Shown here piece after piece: positions 49,415 through 60,609 of a DNA stretch of 64,000 nt (its first letter is position 1; every line of letters starts with the position of its first letter). The stretch is taken from NCBI RefSeq assembly GCF_019711495.1, contig NZ_JAIGNM010000001.1:1-64000 (forward strand), given 5' to 3'. This DNA comes from Qipengyuania xiamenensis. Lineage in GTDB: Bacteria > Pseudomonadota > Alphaproteobacteria > Sphingomonadales > Sphingomonadaceae. A program made the position numbers and the translations under genes. Under the pieces are notes generated by a model. The model searched no databases, was not told the DNA's origin, and saw nothing but the letters and a program-made list of their open reading frames with translations.

Positions 49415-50203
49415 GTGGCAGCCGAACAGGCCAAAGTCGATCCGATGTACCAGTTCACCATCCAGGCCCTTGGCGGCTCGGATAATTGGGAACTGGCCGG
49501 ATACAATATCGCCTTCACCAATTCCGCGATGTGGATGCTGATCACCACCGTGGTGCTCTTCCTCTTCGTGCTTGGTGGCATGAAGCGTGAGCTGGTGCCC
49601 GGTCGCTGGCAGATGATGGTGGAGACCTTCACCGGCTTCATCGACAACATGCTGGAAGCGAACATCGGCAAGGCCGGGCGCAAGTATGTGCCCTATGTCT
49701 TCAGCCTCTTCATGTTCATCCTGTTCGCGAACCTCCTCGGCCTGCTGCCGCTGGGTATCGCCGGGATTCACCCGTTCACCTTCACCAGCCACTTCACCGT
49801 GACCGGTGTGCTCGCGATCATCAGCTTCTCGATCGTCCTGATCGTCGGCTTCTGGCGCCACGGCCTGCACTTCTTCAGCCTCTTCGTGCCGCACGGCACG
49901 CCGCTGCCGATGGTGCCCGTGATCGCGCCGATCGAATTCATCTCCTTCATGGTGCGCCCCTTCAGCCTCGGCCTGCGACTGTTCGTGGCCATGATGGCCG
50001 GGCACGTGCTGCTGGAAGTCCTGTCGAGCTTCGTGATCGACGGTACGAATGCTGGCGCCGGTTTCGGCCTCCTGGTCGGTCTGCCCAGCTTCATCCTGAT
50101 GATCGGCATCTGCGCTCTCGAGCTGCTGGTGGCCGGCATCCAGGCCTACGTTTTCGCTCTTCTGACGTCGCTGTACATCAACGACGCCGAGAACCTTCAC
50201 TAA
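49415..50203 (+). CDS. atpB: F0F1 ATP synthase subunit a
   Basis: The stator channel subunit of the F0 proton path. 262 residues with five or six membrane helices. The proton-channel helix contains the essential arginine in MVRPFSLGLRLFVAMMAGH, and a C-terminal helix contains ALELLVAGIQAYVFALLT. GTG start at 49415, second gene of the operon after atpI. Confidence 0.96.
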   Translation: MAAEQAKVDPMYQFTIQALGGSDNWELAGYNIAFTNSAMWMLITTVVLFLFVLGGMKRELVPGRWQMMVETFTGFIDNMLEANIGKAGRKYVPYVFSLFMFILFANLLGLLPLGIAGIHPFTFTSHFTVTGVLAIISFSIVLIVGFWRHGLHFFSLFVPHGTPLPMVPVIAPIEFISFMVRPFSLGLRLFVAMMAGHVLLEVLSSFVIDGTNAGAGFGLLVGLPSFILMIGICALELLVAGIQAYVFALLTSLYINDAENLH

Positions 50204-50239
50204 GTCTTCAATTCAAAAGTTTTTCCAAAGGAGTTTGTC

Positions 50240-50467
50240 ATGGAAATGGAAGCTGCAAAGCTCATCGGCGCTGGTCTCGCTGCAATCGGTGCCGGTATGG
50301 CTGCGATCGGCGTTGGTAACGTCTTCGGTTCGTTCCTCGAAAGCGCTCTGCGCAACCCGGGTGCCGCTGACGGCCAGCAGGGTCGCCTGTTCATCGGCTT
50401 CGCCGCTGCCGAACTTCTCGGCCTGCTGGCGTTCGTCGTTGCCATGATCCTGATCTTCGTCGCCTAA
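50240..50467 (+). CDS. atpE: F0F1 ATP synthase subunit c
   Basis: 75 residues in two hydrophobic helices with the polar loop RNPGAADGQQG (about 38-48). The proton-carrying carboxylate is the glutamate in FAAAELLGLL (about residue 58). The glycine-rich first helix (GAGLAAIGAGMAAIGVG) allows tight ring packing. A good AAAGGAG lies before the ATG. Confidence 0.97.
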   Translation: MEMEAAKLIGAGLAAIGAGMAAIGVGNVFGSFLESALRNPGAADGQQGRLFIGFAAAELLGLLAFVVAMILIFVA

Positions 50468-50549
50468 TCGACGAAATCATGTTCCGGAGCCGGTCGGGTT
50501 CGCCTGACCGGCCCGCAATTTTTCTGCCACCCGCTTTTCGAGAGCTGCA

Positions 50550-51044
50550 ATGCCCCAGATAGCACAGCTTGCCGATACATGGTCCAGCCAGGTCTTCTGG
50601 CTGCTGGTCTTCTTCGGCATTACCTTCTTCGTCATCGGCAAGGGCATGGTGCCCAAGGTGATGGAAACCGTTGCCCAGCGTGACGGCCAGATCGCTGCCG
50701 ACCTCGCCGCTGCCAAGGCTGCGCGCGACGCTGCCGACGATCAGGAAGAAGCCTGGCGGGTCCGTGAGAACGAAAACCGCGCTGCTGCGCAGGCGATCGT
50801 TACCAAGGCCAAGGACGAGGCTGCTGCCAAGTCCGAAAAGAAGCTCAAGGCCGCGCAGACGCGCATCGACAAGAAGCTTGCCGATGCCGAAGCACGCATC
50901 GAGGAAGCCCGTATGGCTGCACTTGCCGAAGTGGAAAGCGTTGCGGTCGAAGCGGCGCAGGACATCGTCAAGACGCTGGCTGGCGTGAAGGTGACGAAGC
51001 CTGTGGCGACCAAGGCAGTGAAGGAGCAGATGGCTCATGGCTAA
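50550..51044 (+). CDS. atpF': F0F1 ATP synthase subunit b'
   Basis: 164 residues. One N-terminal membrane helix (about 15-33, FWLLVFFGITFFVIGKGMV) is followed by a long charged coiled coil (about 40-145) forming the peripheral stalk. Two unequal b-type subunits in tandem is the rule for alphaproteobacteria, where they form a heterodimer. Its last eight bases overlap the next gene. Assignment of b' versus b follows gene order. Confidence 0.93.
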   Translation: MPQIAQLADTWSSQVFWLLVFFGITFFVIGKGMVPKVMETVAQRDGQIAADLAAAKAARDAADDQEEAWRVRENENRAAAQAIVTKAKDEAAAKSEKKLKAAQTRIDKKLADAEARIEEARMAALAEVESVAVEAAQDIVKTLAGVKVTKPVATKAVKEQMAHG

Positions 51045-51621
51045 TCAGACCACTTCCGACCTGCCCGAAGTGATCGCAACCGATGCGGCCGAGGTGAATA
51101 CCGAAGTCGGTCACGGCGGCGCTCCGACGCATAACGAGCCCGAACTGTTCGGCCTCGCGCCGTTCCAGATCGTTTCGATCTCGATGCTGGTCCTGCTGGT
51201 GTTCGCTTTCTTCGGCGCCAAGGTCCACAAGACCATCGCCGGCGGCCTCGACAGCAAGATCGCTGCGATCAAGGAACAGCTCGAAGAAGCCAAGCAGCTT
51301 CGCGCTGAAGCCGAAGTGCTGCGCAAGGAATATGCCGACAAGATTGCCGGCGCCGAAAAGGACGCCGAAGCGATGCTCGAAAACGCTCAGCACGAAGCTG
51401 ACGCGATCCTCGAGAAGGCAGAAGCCGACAGCAAGGCAATGGTCGAGCGCCGCAAGCGCATGGCCGAAGACAAGATCGCTGCTGCAGAGCGCGAAGCCGT
51501 CGAAGACGTGCGCAACCGCGCGGTCGCCGCTGCCACCGGCGCAAGCCGCAAGCTGATCGCCGAGAAGCACGATGCCGAAGCCGACAAGGCACTGGCCGAC
51601 AAGCTGATCGCCGGGATCTGA
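51037..51621 (+). CDS. atpF: F0F1 ATP synthase subunit b
   Basis: 194 residues. An N-terminal extension of about 38 residues precedes the membrane helix (about 43-62, FQIVSISMLVLLVFAFFGAK), followed by a coiled coil rich in Ala, Glu and Lys. The ATG at 51037 lies inside the end of the b' gene. It is the last F0 gene, followed by a terminator; the F1 genes are elsewhere, as usual in this group. Confidence 0.94.
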   Translation: MANQTTSDLPEVIATDAAEVNTEVGHGGAPTHNEPELFGLAPFQIVSISMLVLLVFAFFGAKVHKTIAGGLDSKIAAIKEQLEEAKQLRAEAEVLRKEYADKIAGAEKDAEAMLENAQHEADAILEKAEADSKAMVERRKRMAEDKIAAAEREAVEDVRNRAVAAATGASRKLIAEKHDAEADKALADKLIAGI

Positions 51622-51643
51622 TTTCCGGACACAAGCGAATTTG

Positions 51644-51671
51644 AAAGGGCGGCCTTCGGGTCGCCCTTTTT
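51644..51671. terminator. Intrinsic terminator after the F0 operon
   Basis: AAAGGGCG-GCC-TTCG-GGT-CGCCCTTTTT: a strong stem with a TTCG tetraloop and U run on the plus strand, and A's on the other side. It separates the ATP synthase genes from the convergent quinone oxidoreductase gene. Confidence 0.9.
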
Positions 51672-51687
51672 CGTTGCGCCTTCCAGT

Positions 51688-52662
51688 TCAGGGCGTGAGC
51701 ACGATCTTCCCGATGATCTCGCCCCGGTCCATCGCCTCGAAAGCCTCGCGCCAGTCGGCAAGGGGCAGGGTACGGTCGATGTGAGGGGTAATCTTCCCCT
51801 CGCAGGCGAGCTTGTCCAATGCAGCGGAAATACGCCTCCCACGGTCGGGGAATCGCCTCGCATATTCGCCAGCGCGTACGCCGACGACAGAGAAACCCTT
51901 GATGAGCGGGATGTTGACCGCGATCTCGGGAATTCTTCCAGCCACAAAGCCCACCACGAGCAGCTTTCCGCCGAAGGTCACGCAGCGCGTGCTCTCGTCG
52001 AAGACGTCGCCGCCGACTGGATCGAAGACGAGACCGCACAGCCGGCCATGGGTCAGGTCGGAAACCTCCTCTCGGAAACGACCGGTGTTGAGGATTGCGG
52101 CACTGGGCCGGGCAATATCCCGCAAATGATCGAGTTTGTCCTCGCGGTGCGTCGCGGCAATGACTGTGGCACCGAGAGCCTTGGCGAGATCGCAGGCGGC
52201 GAGCCCCACGCCGCCACTCGCGCCATGGACGAGGACGGTCTGACCCGGCACCAAGCCTCCCAGTTCCACCAGTGCGACATAGGCCGTGTGATAGGCCGCG
52301 CCCATTGCGGCCGCCTGCGCAAAGCCCAGGTCCTCGGGAATCGCGCGAAGCGACTTGGCGGGTAGCGCGACCTGCTCGGCAAAAGCGCCCGTCTTGGCTC
52401 CACCCATCACGCGGTCGCCTTCGGCAAATCCGCTGTCGGGATCGGCGGCAATCACTTCGCCTGCCATTTCCAGTCCGGAAATGAAGGGGAGCTCCGGTTT
52501 AAACTGGTAGTCCCCGCGCGTCATCAGCAAGTCGGGATAGTTGAGCGAGGCGGCGCGCACGCGGACCAAGACCTCGCCAGTACACCTTGCAGGGCAGGGG
52601 ATGTCGACCAGTCCGGTACCCGACAAATCTGGGCTAAGGCTCCGAACCTGAAGCGCCTTCAT
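51688..52662 (-). CDS. Quinone oxidoreductase-like MDR family NADPH:oxidoreductase
   Basis: 324 residues of medium-chain dehydrogenase/reductase fold without the zinc ligands of alcohol dehydrogenase. The GroES-like N-terminus has NYPDLLMTRGDYQFKPELPF, and the cofactor domain has VLVHGASGGVGLAACDLAKALGATVIA, the NADPH-binding AxGGVG. FDPVGGDVFDES is typical of the NADPH:quinone oxidoreductase subgroup. Two bases separate it from gloB upstream, so the pair is likely co-transcribed. Confidence 0.88.
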   Translation of the reverse strand: MKALQVRSLSPDLSGTGLVDIPCPARCTGEVLVRVRAASLNYPDLLMTRGDYQFKPELPFISGLEMAGEVIAADPDSGFAEGDRVMGGAKTGAFAEQVALPAKSLRAIPEDLGFAQAAAMGAAYHTAYVALVELGGLVPGQTVLVHGASGGVGLAACDLAKALGATVIAATHREDKLDHLRDIARPSAAILNTGRFREEVSDLTHGRLCGLVFDPVGGDVFDESTRCVTFGGKLLVVGFVAGRIPEIAVNIPLIKGFSVVGVRAGEYARRFPDRGRRISAALDKLACEGKITPHIDRTLPLADWREAFEAMDRGEIIGKIVLTP

Positions 52663-52664
52663 CG

Positions 52665-53420
52665 TCAGAAATTGTCCTTTGCAGCTCTTAGCGCTGCGAA
52701 GGTTTCTGCCGGATTGGTGCCGCCCCAGCGATCCCGCAAATCGGCATTGTCGGCGCGCAGGAACGGGTTCGTCTCGAGCTCGCGGGAGAGCAGGGTGGGG
52801 ACGGTCGGCTGCCCCTTGGCCCGCTTTTCCTCGACCCGTGCCGCATAAAGCTGGAGCGCAGCATTGTCGGGATCGGCGTGCAGCGCGAATTTGGCGTTGG
52901 CCTCCGTATATTCGTGCGCGCAGTAGAGCTGCGTGTTCTCGGGCATTTGCCGGATACGCTCGAGGCTGTGCCAGAATTGCTCCGGTTCGCCTTCGAACAT
53001 CCGGCCGCAACCCAGTGCGAAGACACTGTCGCCCACGAATGCCGTGTCGGCCTCTGAGATGTGGTAGGCGATGTGGCCGTTGGTGTGGCCCGACACGTCG
53101 ATCACGCGCGCGGTCCAGTCGCCAAGTTCGACCTTGTCGCCATTGCCGACGACGCGGTCGATCGGGCTGATCTTTTCCACCTCGTGCGGGGCAATGACCT
53201 TGGCCCCCGTCGCCTCGACAATGGCCTTATTCCCGCCCGCATGGTCAGGATGCCAGTGCGTGTTCCAGATTTGCGTGATCGTCCAGCCCTTGGCCTCCGC
53301 CTGGCGGAGGTATTCCGCGCCGTCGGGCGTATCGATCGCGGCAGTCTCTCCGCTGTCGGGATCGTGGAGGAGAAATCCGTAATTGTCGGACAGGCAGGGG
53401 AACTGGTGAACTTCTAGCAT
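52665..53420 (-). CDS. gloB: Hydroxyacylglutathione hydrolase (glyoxalase II)
   Basis: Hydrolyses S-D-lactoylglutathione in methylglyoxal detoxification. 251 residues of metallo-beta-lactamase fold. THWHPDHAGG (H55, H57, D59, H60) is the dinuclear zinc motif; VSGHTNGHIAYH and the later DSVFALGCGR supply further ligands. The C-terminal HAGH-type domain includes YCAHEYTEANAKFAL. The ATG at 53420 begins MLEVHQFPCLSDNYGFL, the normal bacterial GloB N-terminus. Confidence 0.95.
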   Translation of the reverse strand: MLEVHQFPCLSDNYGFLLHDPDSGETAAIDTPDGAEYLRQAEAKGWTITQIWNTHWHPDHAGGNKAIVEATGAKVIAPHEVEKISPIDRVVGNGDKVELGDWTARVIDVSGHTNGHIAYHISEADTAFVGDSVFALGCGRMFEGEPEQFWHSLERIRQMPENTQLYCAHEYTEANAKFALHADPDNAALQLYAARVEEKRAKGQPTVPTLLSRELETNPFLRADNADLRDRWGGTNPAETFAALRAAKDNF

Positions 53421-53489
53421 GGGTTTTAGTCTGTCCTACCGCTTCGCTACTTGAGGACGGCAAGGCTAGTCCTGCCAGCGCCAAAGGGA

Positions 53490-53523
53490 AAGGCCCGCCT
53501 GCTCCTGTGAGCAAGCGGGCCTT
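53490..53523. terminator. Intrinsic terminator between rpsA and gloB
   Basis: AAGGCCCGC (53490-53498) pairs with GCGGGCCTT (53515-53523), enclosing a GCTC-CTGT-GAGC inner stem. It ends rpsA transcription on the minus strand, 31 bases after the rpsA stop. U tracts are short, so efficiency is uncertain. Confidence 0.75.
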
Positions 53524-53553
53524 CCTGATTACCCTTGAGAAGGGTGGAAGAGC

Positions 53554-55257
53554 TTAGTCTTCCTTCTTCTTCAGCGCTTCGCCGAGGATGTCGCCGAGCG
53601 ATGCACCCGAGTCCGACGAACCGAACTGTGCAACTGCTTCCTTCTCTTCGGCGATCTGACGCGCCTTGATCGAGAAGGTGGGCTTCTTCGAACGGTCGAA
53701 ACCGGTGACCATGGCGTCGACCTTGGCACCCGGCTGGAAACGATCCGAGCGCTGCTCGTCACGGTCACGGCCGAGGTCCGAACGCTTGATGAAGCCGGTT
53801 GCGCCATCTTCGCCAACCTGAACTTCGAGGCCGCCATCGCGGACTTCGAGGACGGTGACGGTGACAACCTGGTTCTTGCGCAGGTCGCTCTGTGCGCCGG
53901 CTTCGGTCGGAGCACCCTTTTCGAGCTGCTTCATGCCGAGGCTGATGCGCTCCTTGTCGGTATCGACGTCGAGAACGACGGCTTCGACCTGCTCGCCCTT
54001 GCGGTGCAGTGCGAGGGCGTCTTCACCCGAGATGCCCCATGCGATGTCCGACATGTGGACCATGCCGTCGACGTCGCCATCGAGGCCGATGAAGAGGCCG
54101 AATTCGGTGGCGTTCTTGACTTCGCCTTCGACCTTGGTGCCCACCGGATGCTTCTCGGCGAACTCTTCCCACGGATTGCGCTGGGCCTGCTTGAGGCCGA
54201 GCGAAATGCGGCGCTTCTCGCTGTCCACTTCGAGGACCATGACTTCGACTTCCTGCGAGGTCGAGACGATCTTGCCCGGGTGGACGTTCTTCTTGGTCCA
54301 GCTCATTTCCGAAACGTGGACCAGGCCTTCGATGCCCGGCTCGATTTCGACGAATGCGCCGTATTCGGTGATGTTGGTGACGGTGCCCGTCAGCTTCATG
54401 CCGACCGGGTACTTGGCCGAAACGCCATCCCACGGATCCGATTCCAGCTGCTTCATGCCGAGGCTGATGCGCTGGGTGTCTTCGTTGATGCGGATGATCT
54501 GGACGGTCACGGTCTGGCCGATCTCGATCATTTCGCTGGGGTGGTTGACGCGCTTGTAGCTCATGTCGGTGACGTGGAGCAGGCCGTCGATACCGCCGAG
54601 GTCGACGAATGCGCCGTAGTCGGTGATGTTCTTGACGACGCCGTCGATCACCTGGCCTTCGGCCAGCTTGTCGATCAGTTCGCTGCGCTGTTCTGCACGG
54701 GTCTCTTCGAGGACCGCGCGACGCGAAACGACGATGTTACCGCGGCGGCGGTCCATCTTCAGGATCTGGAAGGGCTGCGGCATGTCCATCAGCGGGGTGA
54801 CGTCGCGCACGGGGCGGATGTCGACCTGCGAGCCGGGGAGGAAGGCCACTGCGCCGTCGAGGTCGACGGTGAAGCCGCCCTTGACGCGGCCGAAGATGCG
54901 ACCGTCGACGCGCTTGCCTTCGCCGAATTCGCTTTCGAGCTTGTCCCATGCAGCTTCGCGGCGTGCGCGGTCACGCGACAGCATTGCTTCGCCGTCTGCG
55001 TTTTCGATGCGGTCGACGAATACTTCGACTTCCGAGCCGACTTCGAGGCCGTGCTCGTCTTCGCCGCGCATGAATTCCTTGAGGTCGACGCGGCCTTCGC
55101 TCTTAAGGCCGACATCGATGTGGGCCATGCCGTTTTCGATGGAGGTGACGGTGCCCTTTACAACGCGGCCTTCGAAGCCGCCGTCATCGGCGCCGCCGAG
55201 CTGCTCGTCGAGCATTGCGGCGAAATCGTCGCGGGTGGGATTGGCTGAGGTTGCCAT
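53554..55257 (-). CDS. rpsA: 30S ribosomal protein S1
   Basis: 567 residues with six S1 RNA-binding repeats, standard for proteobacteria. Recurrent VKNITDYGAFVDLGGIDGLLH- and VTNITEYGAFVEIEPGIEGL-type segments mark repeats 3 and 4, and VKNATEFGLFIGLDGDVDG marks repeat 5. S1 helps mRNA load on the ribosome. The upstream 250 bases hold the leader, which contains short GC-rich stems. It is downstream of cmk and aroA in the classical order, with a small periplasmic gene inserted. Confidence 0.97.
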   Translation of the reverse strand: MATSANPTRDDFAAMLDEQLGGADDGGFEGRVVKGTVTSIENGMAHIDVGLKSEGRVDLKEFMRGEDEHGLEVGSEVEVFVDRIENADGEAMLSRDRARREAAWDKLESEFGEGKRVDGRIFGRVKGGFTVDLDGAVAFLPGSQVDIRPVRDVTPLMDMPQPFQILKMDRRRGNIVVSRRAVLEETRAEQRSELIDKLAEGQVIDGVVKNITDYGAFVDLGGIDGLLHVTDMSYKRVNHPSEMIEIGQTVTVQIIRINEDTQRISLGMKQLESDPWDGVSAKYPVGMKLTGTVTNITEYGAFVEIEPGIEGLVHVSEMSWTKKNVHPGKIVSTSQEVEVMVLEVDSEKRRISLGLKQAQRNPWEEFAEKHPVGTKVEGEVKNATEFGLFIGLDGDVDGMVHMSDIAWGISGEDALALHRKGEQVEAVVLDVDTDKERISLGMKQLEKGAPTEAGAQSDLRKNQVVTVTVLEVRDGGLEVQVGEDGATGFIKRSDLGRDRDEQRSDRFQPGAKVDAMVTGFDRSKKPTFSIKARQIAEEKEAVAQFGSSDSGASLGDILGEALKKKED

Positions 55258-55507
55258 AGGTTGTGTAGTCCTGACTAACGTTTGCTACCGGCCACCGGTT
55301 TTACCGGGGTCTTTCTCCGTCTGCCTGCGCACCATTGCACGGGCCGTACGGGGCAAGAGGGCCGTGATCTCCGCGAGGCCGGATGCCGCCGCGAAGGTCC
55401 ATCGAATCCGTAGATTTGGTGAACGGGCGCGCGCCTAGTGCAAACCCCGCGGGAAAGCAAGGGATTTGGTGCAGTGCGAGCGCCCGTTCAGCCGAATGGC
55501 GGCCGCC

Positions 55508-55879
55508 CTACCAGGCGTCGTAGCCGCTACGCGAAGTGTCTACCGAGCACTTGTCGAACCGGGCCTGCAGTTTCGCCTCGGTCGAATTGGGGTCGGACAT
55601 GGCATTGCGCCACGCGTCCCAGGCCGCACCGAAGGTCGCTGCATCCTTGGTCTTGCCGATCCACCAGAAGGTTTCGAGATCGCGGTCCTGGATCGGGGTT
55701 AGGATCGTCGCCTTGTACCCGTGGGCTTTGCCCCATTCGTTGAAGTCTTTCACGATGGCCATGTAGGTGCCCATCGTGCAGCCGTCCTTGAGCTTCGAGC
55801 CGATGACGTCCCAGTGTTCGGCCTGCGCCGGCGTGGCGGCCAGACCGACCAAGGCGGCAAGGATAAGGGTCTTCTTCAT
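55508..55879 (-). CDS. Small secreted protein of unknown function
   Basis: 123 residues. A cleavable signal peptide (about 1-20, ending in PAQA) sends it to the periplasm. Mature sequence HWDVIGSKLKDGCTMGTYMAI has one cysteine, and FDKCSVDTSRSG has another near the C-terminus, so a disulfide is likely. The middle resembles no domain I can name. It lies between cmk and rpsA, where most genomes have nothing, on the same strand. Confidence 0.75.
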   Translation of the reverse strand: MKKTLILAALVGLAATPAQAEHWDVIGSKLKDGCTMGTYMAIVKDFNEWGKAHGYKATILTPIQDRDLETFWWIGKTKDAATFGAAWDAWRNAMSDPNSTEAKLQARFDKCSVDTSRSGYDAW

Positions 55880-56042
55880 TGCTTCTCTCCTCTGTCTCGA
55901 CAGAGAAGCGCAGCCTGCGCTGTCGCATCGTGCGTTTCGCTGTCATGCAGCGACCCGAGTGCGACCTATTGGCGACCAAGCTGGAAACGGCAGTCTTCTG
56001 CGCCCTTGCGGCGAAATTGGCAAGTCCGACCGGATCGGAGCG

Positions 56043-56660
56043 TTAAAGCGCCTGCTTCACGGCCTCGATGGCGGCCTCGATCGCCTCTTCCTTGTTCAGC
56101 GCGCTGGTATCGATGACCATGGCGTCCGCTGCGGGGACAAGGGGTGCGACCTCGCGATTGCGGTCGCGTTCGTCACGGCGGCGCAGGTCGTCCTGGATTT
56201 CCAGGAGCGTCACCTTGACGCCTCGCCCGCGCATTTCGAGGAAGCGGCGCTGCGCCCGCGCTTCGACGCTGGCCGTGATGAAGAGCTTGGCATCGGCCTC
56301 GGGCGCGATGACCGTCCCGATGTCCCGTCCGTCCAGGACCGCGCCGCCTTCCTGCGTGGCAAAGGCGCGTTGGCGTTCGAAGAGAGCCTGCCGCACGGCA
56401 GGATGGACCGACACCTGGCTCGCCAGCCCGCCGACCTCCTCGGTGCGCAGTTCCGGATTGTCGAGCAAGCTGTCGTCGAAGGCGCAGGCCGCAAGCGCAT
56501 CGGCGAGCGAGCTGGGCTCGCCGTTGTTCCGGGCGCACTGATAGCCGACCGCGCGATAGAGGAGCCCCGTATCGAGGTGCGGCAGCCCGAAATGCTCGGC
56601 CAGAGCTTTTGCAATGGTGCCTTTTCCGGAGGCAGTCGGTCCGTCGACGGCGATGATCAT
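56043..56660 (-). CDS. cmk: Cytidylate kinase
   Basis: Phosphorylates CMP and dCMP. 205 residues. The P-loop DGPTASGKGT is at about 6-15. HLDTGLLYRAVG binds the substrate, VLDGRDIGTVIAPEA is the CMP-specific segment, and RRDERDRNREVAPL marks the lid. ATG at 56660 overlaps the stop of the upstream small membrane protein gene (ATGA). Middle gene of the aroA-cmk-rpsA cluster. Confidence 0.95.
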   Translation of the reverse strand: MIIAVDGPTASGKGTIAKALAEHFGLPHLDTGLLYRAVGYQCARNNGEPSSLADALAACAFDDSLLDNPELRTEEVGGLASQVSVHPAVRQALFERQRAFATQEGGAVLDGRDIGTVIAPEADAKLFITASVEARAQRRFLEMRGRGVKVTLLEIQDDLRRRDERDRNREVAPLVPAADAMVIDTSALNKEEAIEAAIEAVKQAL

Positions 56661-56914
56661 GTGCGCTCCCTGCGGCTTTTCAGTGCCTTCGCCAAGCCCC
56701 AGATCGCGATCGCCGCCCAGAAGCCTTCGAGGACGAGGCTCGGCCAGTTGGTGTGGACCAGCAAAGAGACGGTCAGCAATGCGGCGCCGGTGAGGTTGGT
56801 GCCGTGCAGGATGAAGGGGTTCGGCTCGTCCTTGTAGGTCAGGTAGGCGTAGGCCCCGATGATGCAGGCTGTCCCGACGAAGCCGACCATGCTCGCCCAG
56901 TCGAGACCAGTCAC
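56657..56914 (-). CDS. CBU_0592-type small membrane protein
   Basis: 85 residues with three hydrophobic helices: about 7-27, 37-54 and 58-76. [20 protein letters not shown] and [20 protein letters not shown] resemble the CBU_0592 family of small membrane proteins of unknown function. It overlaps aroA on its 5' side (ATGA) and cmk on its 3' side (ATGA), so all three should be translationally coupled. Such an insertion between aroA and cmk may be lineage-specific. Confidence 0.8.
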   Translation of the reverse strand: MTGLDWASMVGFVGTACIIGAYAYLTYKDEPNPFILHGTNLTGAALLTVSLLVHTNWPSLVLEGFWAAIAIWGLAKALKSRRERT

Positions 56915-58218
56915 GAGGCGGCCTCTGCAAGCAAGGCCGTGAAGTTCGGGAAGCTGGTAGCGATCGGTTCGGTGCTGTCGACTTCCACGCCCGCCTCGCT
57001 GGCAAGGCCGGCGACGGCCATGCTCATCGCGATACGGTGATCGAGGTGGGTGGTGACAGGGCCGCCACCGGGCAGGGCCTTGCCTCCGCTGCCGCGAATG
57101 ACGAGGCCATCGTCACGTTCTTCGATATCGGCACCAGCCAGTTTGAGCGCAGCTGCCATCGCGGCGAGACGGTCGCTTTCCTTCACGCGCAATTCCTCGA
57201 GGCCGGTCGTGACGGTTGCACCTTCCGCAAGCGCGCCTGCTACGAAGAGTACGGGAAACTCGTCGATCATGCTCGGCGCGATAGCCGGGTCGACCTCGAT
57301 GCCCTTGAGCTGGGCATAGCGCACGCGAAGGTCTGCCACCGGTTCACCGCCGACTTCGCGTTCGTCGAGATAGTCTATGCTGGCGCCCATTTGCCTGAGC
57401 ACGCGGAAAATGCCGTCGCGCGTCGGGTTGAGGCCGACATTCTCGATCACGAGGTCGCTGTCCGGCACAATGCTCGCGGCAACGGCGAAGAACGCTGCTG
57501 AGGACGGATCGCCCGGCACGGTGATGTCACAGGGCTGCAGGTCGCAGGGGCCGGTAAGCTTGATGATCCGCTCGCCGTCCTGCTCTTCGACCTGCACATC
57601 GACACCGAAGCCGCGCAGCATGCGCTCGGTATGGTCGCGCGTGGGCACCGGCTCGATGACGGTAGTGGTGCCCGGCGTATTGAGACCGGCGAGCAGCACC
57701 GCGCTCTTCACTTGCGCCGATGCCACAGGCAGGCGGTAGCTGATCGGGACGGCGGGCTGGAGGCCTTGCATCACCAGCGGGAGCGTGCCGCCGGGGGAGG
57801 GGGTGAAGCTCGCACCCATCGTCGAAAGGGGATCGATGACGCGTCCCATGGGGCGCTTGGACAGGCTGGCATCGCCCGTGAAAGTCGCGGTGATGCCGTG
57901 GCTCGCGACAAGGCCCATGAGCAGGCGGGTCGATGTGCCCGAATTGCCCATGTCGAGCGCCTGTTGCGGCTGGAGCAGCGTGCCGACACCCACTCCGTCG
58001 ACCACCCAGTCGTCCCCGTCCTTCTCGATCTTCGCGCCCATGGCCCGCAGTGCGGCGGCTGTCGCGAGCACGTCTTCGCCTTCGAGGAGGCCCGAGATGC
58101 GGCTGCGTCCTACAGCCAGGGCGCCGAACATGAGCGATCTATGGCTGATCGACTTGTCGCCCGGCACGCGGATGCGTCCGGTCAGCGGGCCACGGGAAGA
58201 AAATCGGTGCGATGTCAC
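56911..58218 (-). CDS. aroA: 3-phosphoshikimate 1-carboxyvinyltransferase (EPSP synthase)
   Basis: The sixth step of the shikimate pathway. 435 residues. [18 protein letters not shown] (about 17-34) is the phosphate-binding N-terminal motif, [14 protein letters not shown] (about 89-102) resembles the PEP/inhibitor-loop region, and [14 protein letters not shown] the C-terminal signature. The GTG at 58218 ([12 protein letters not shown]) is the likely start; the frame stays open to 58272 with no good ribosome-binding site. Confidence 0.95.
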   Translation of the reverse strand: MTSHRFSSRGPLTGRIRVPGDKSISHRSLMFGALAVGRSRISGLLEGEDVLATAAALRAMGAKIEKDGDDWVVDGVGVGTLLQPQQALDMGNSGTSTRLLMGLVASHGITATFTGDASLSKRPMGRVIDPLSTMGASFTPSPGGTLPLVMQGLQPAVPISYRLPVASAQVKSAVLLAGLNTPGTTTVIEPVPTRDHTERMLRGFGVDVQVEEQDGERIIKLTGPCDLQPCDITVPGDPSSAAFFAVAASIVPDSDLVIENVGLNPTRDGIFRVLRQMGASIDYLDEREVGGEPVADLRVRYAQLKGIEVDPAIAPSMIDEFPVLFVAGALAEGATVTTGLEELRVKESDRLAAMAAALKLAGADIEERDDGLVIRGSGGKALPGGGPVTTHLDHRIAMSMAVAGLASEAGVEVDSTEPIATSFPNFTALLAEAAS

Positions 58219-58382
58219 GAAAGCGTATCCATATATGGCCTGCGCTTTGACAGCGCCCATGCACTCTGGCAAGGCGCGCGCGCTATCGATTCCTCCCCCT
58301 TTACTTTAGGGCGATGGAGTCCATCTTTATTCGAGAATTCCAGCCTCGCCCGTCCGGCGGGGCCAGCATCCAAGGATTACAC

Positions 58383-58727
58383 ATGGTCAAACCTGAATGG
58401 GGCACCAAGCGCACCTGCCCGAACTGCGGCACCCGCTTCTACGATCTGAACAAGGAAGATCCCGTCACCTGCATCGAATGCGGTGAAGAGTGGACGCCCG
58501 AACCCGTGCTCAAGTCCAAGCAGCCGATCCTCGCCGAGGACGAAGCCAAGAAGAAGAAGGACGCCGAGGCGGATAGCGATCTGGGCGGCGACGATGATGA
58601 CGATCTGGATATCGACATCGACGAAGACGATGATTCGCCCGACAATGAAGTCGATCTTGGCGGCGACGACGACCTCGGTGTCGAGACGAAGTCCAAGGGC
58701 GACGACGACAACGCGGACGAAAGCTAA
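58383..58727 (+). CDS. TIGR02300 family FYDLN acid protein
   Basis: 114 residues. N-terminal zinc-ribbon-like CPNCG (C12, C15) and CIECG (C30, C33) with the diagnostic RFYDLNKEDP between them, then a very acidic C-terminal half (about 60-114) dominated by Asp. The family is restricted to alphaproteobacteria as far as I know, and its function is unknown. It is divergent from aroA. The ATG at 58383 begins MVKPEWGTKR, the usual N-terminus. Confidence 0.9.
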   Translation: MVKPEWGTKRTCPNCGTRFYDLNKEDPVTCIECGEEWTPEPVLKSKQPILAEDEAKKKKDAEADSDLGGDDDDDLDIDIDEDDDSPDNEVDLGGDDDLGVETKSKGDDDNADES

Positions 58728-58820
58728 TTTAGCTGTTGCATTGCGGCGAGGCCCCTTATATTGGGCGCCTCCCGCAAGGGCAGCGCACCATCCCAGGATG
58801 CGCTGTATCGAAAATGGCAC

Positions 58821-58896
<76 letters not shown>

Positions 58897-59073
58897 TTTT
58901 CCCGGATTTGATGGTAGCAGGCCGTGGCGACGGCTGCGGTCTGCTTCCACCACACCCGGGATAAAACTTGGGTTTCCATAGGGGTACGCCCCACGCTGGC
59001 CGACGAGTTCTCGTCCGCCGGCGTTTTTCGCGTTTATTCGGACCTGATCGGGTTCGGAAGGAGTAGAACAGAC

Positions 59074-60570
<1,497 letters not shown>

Positions 60571-60609
60571 TCTAAATTACCGATATTTACATTCGAAAGG
60601 TGAAGTAAA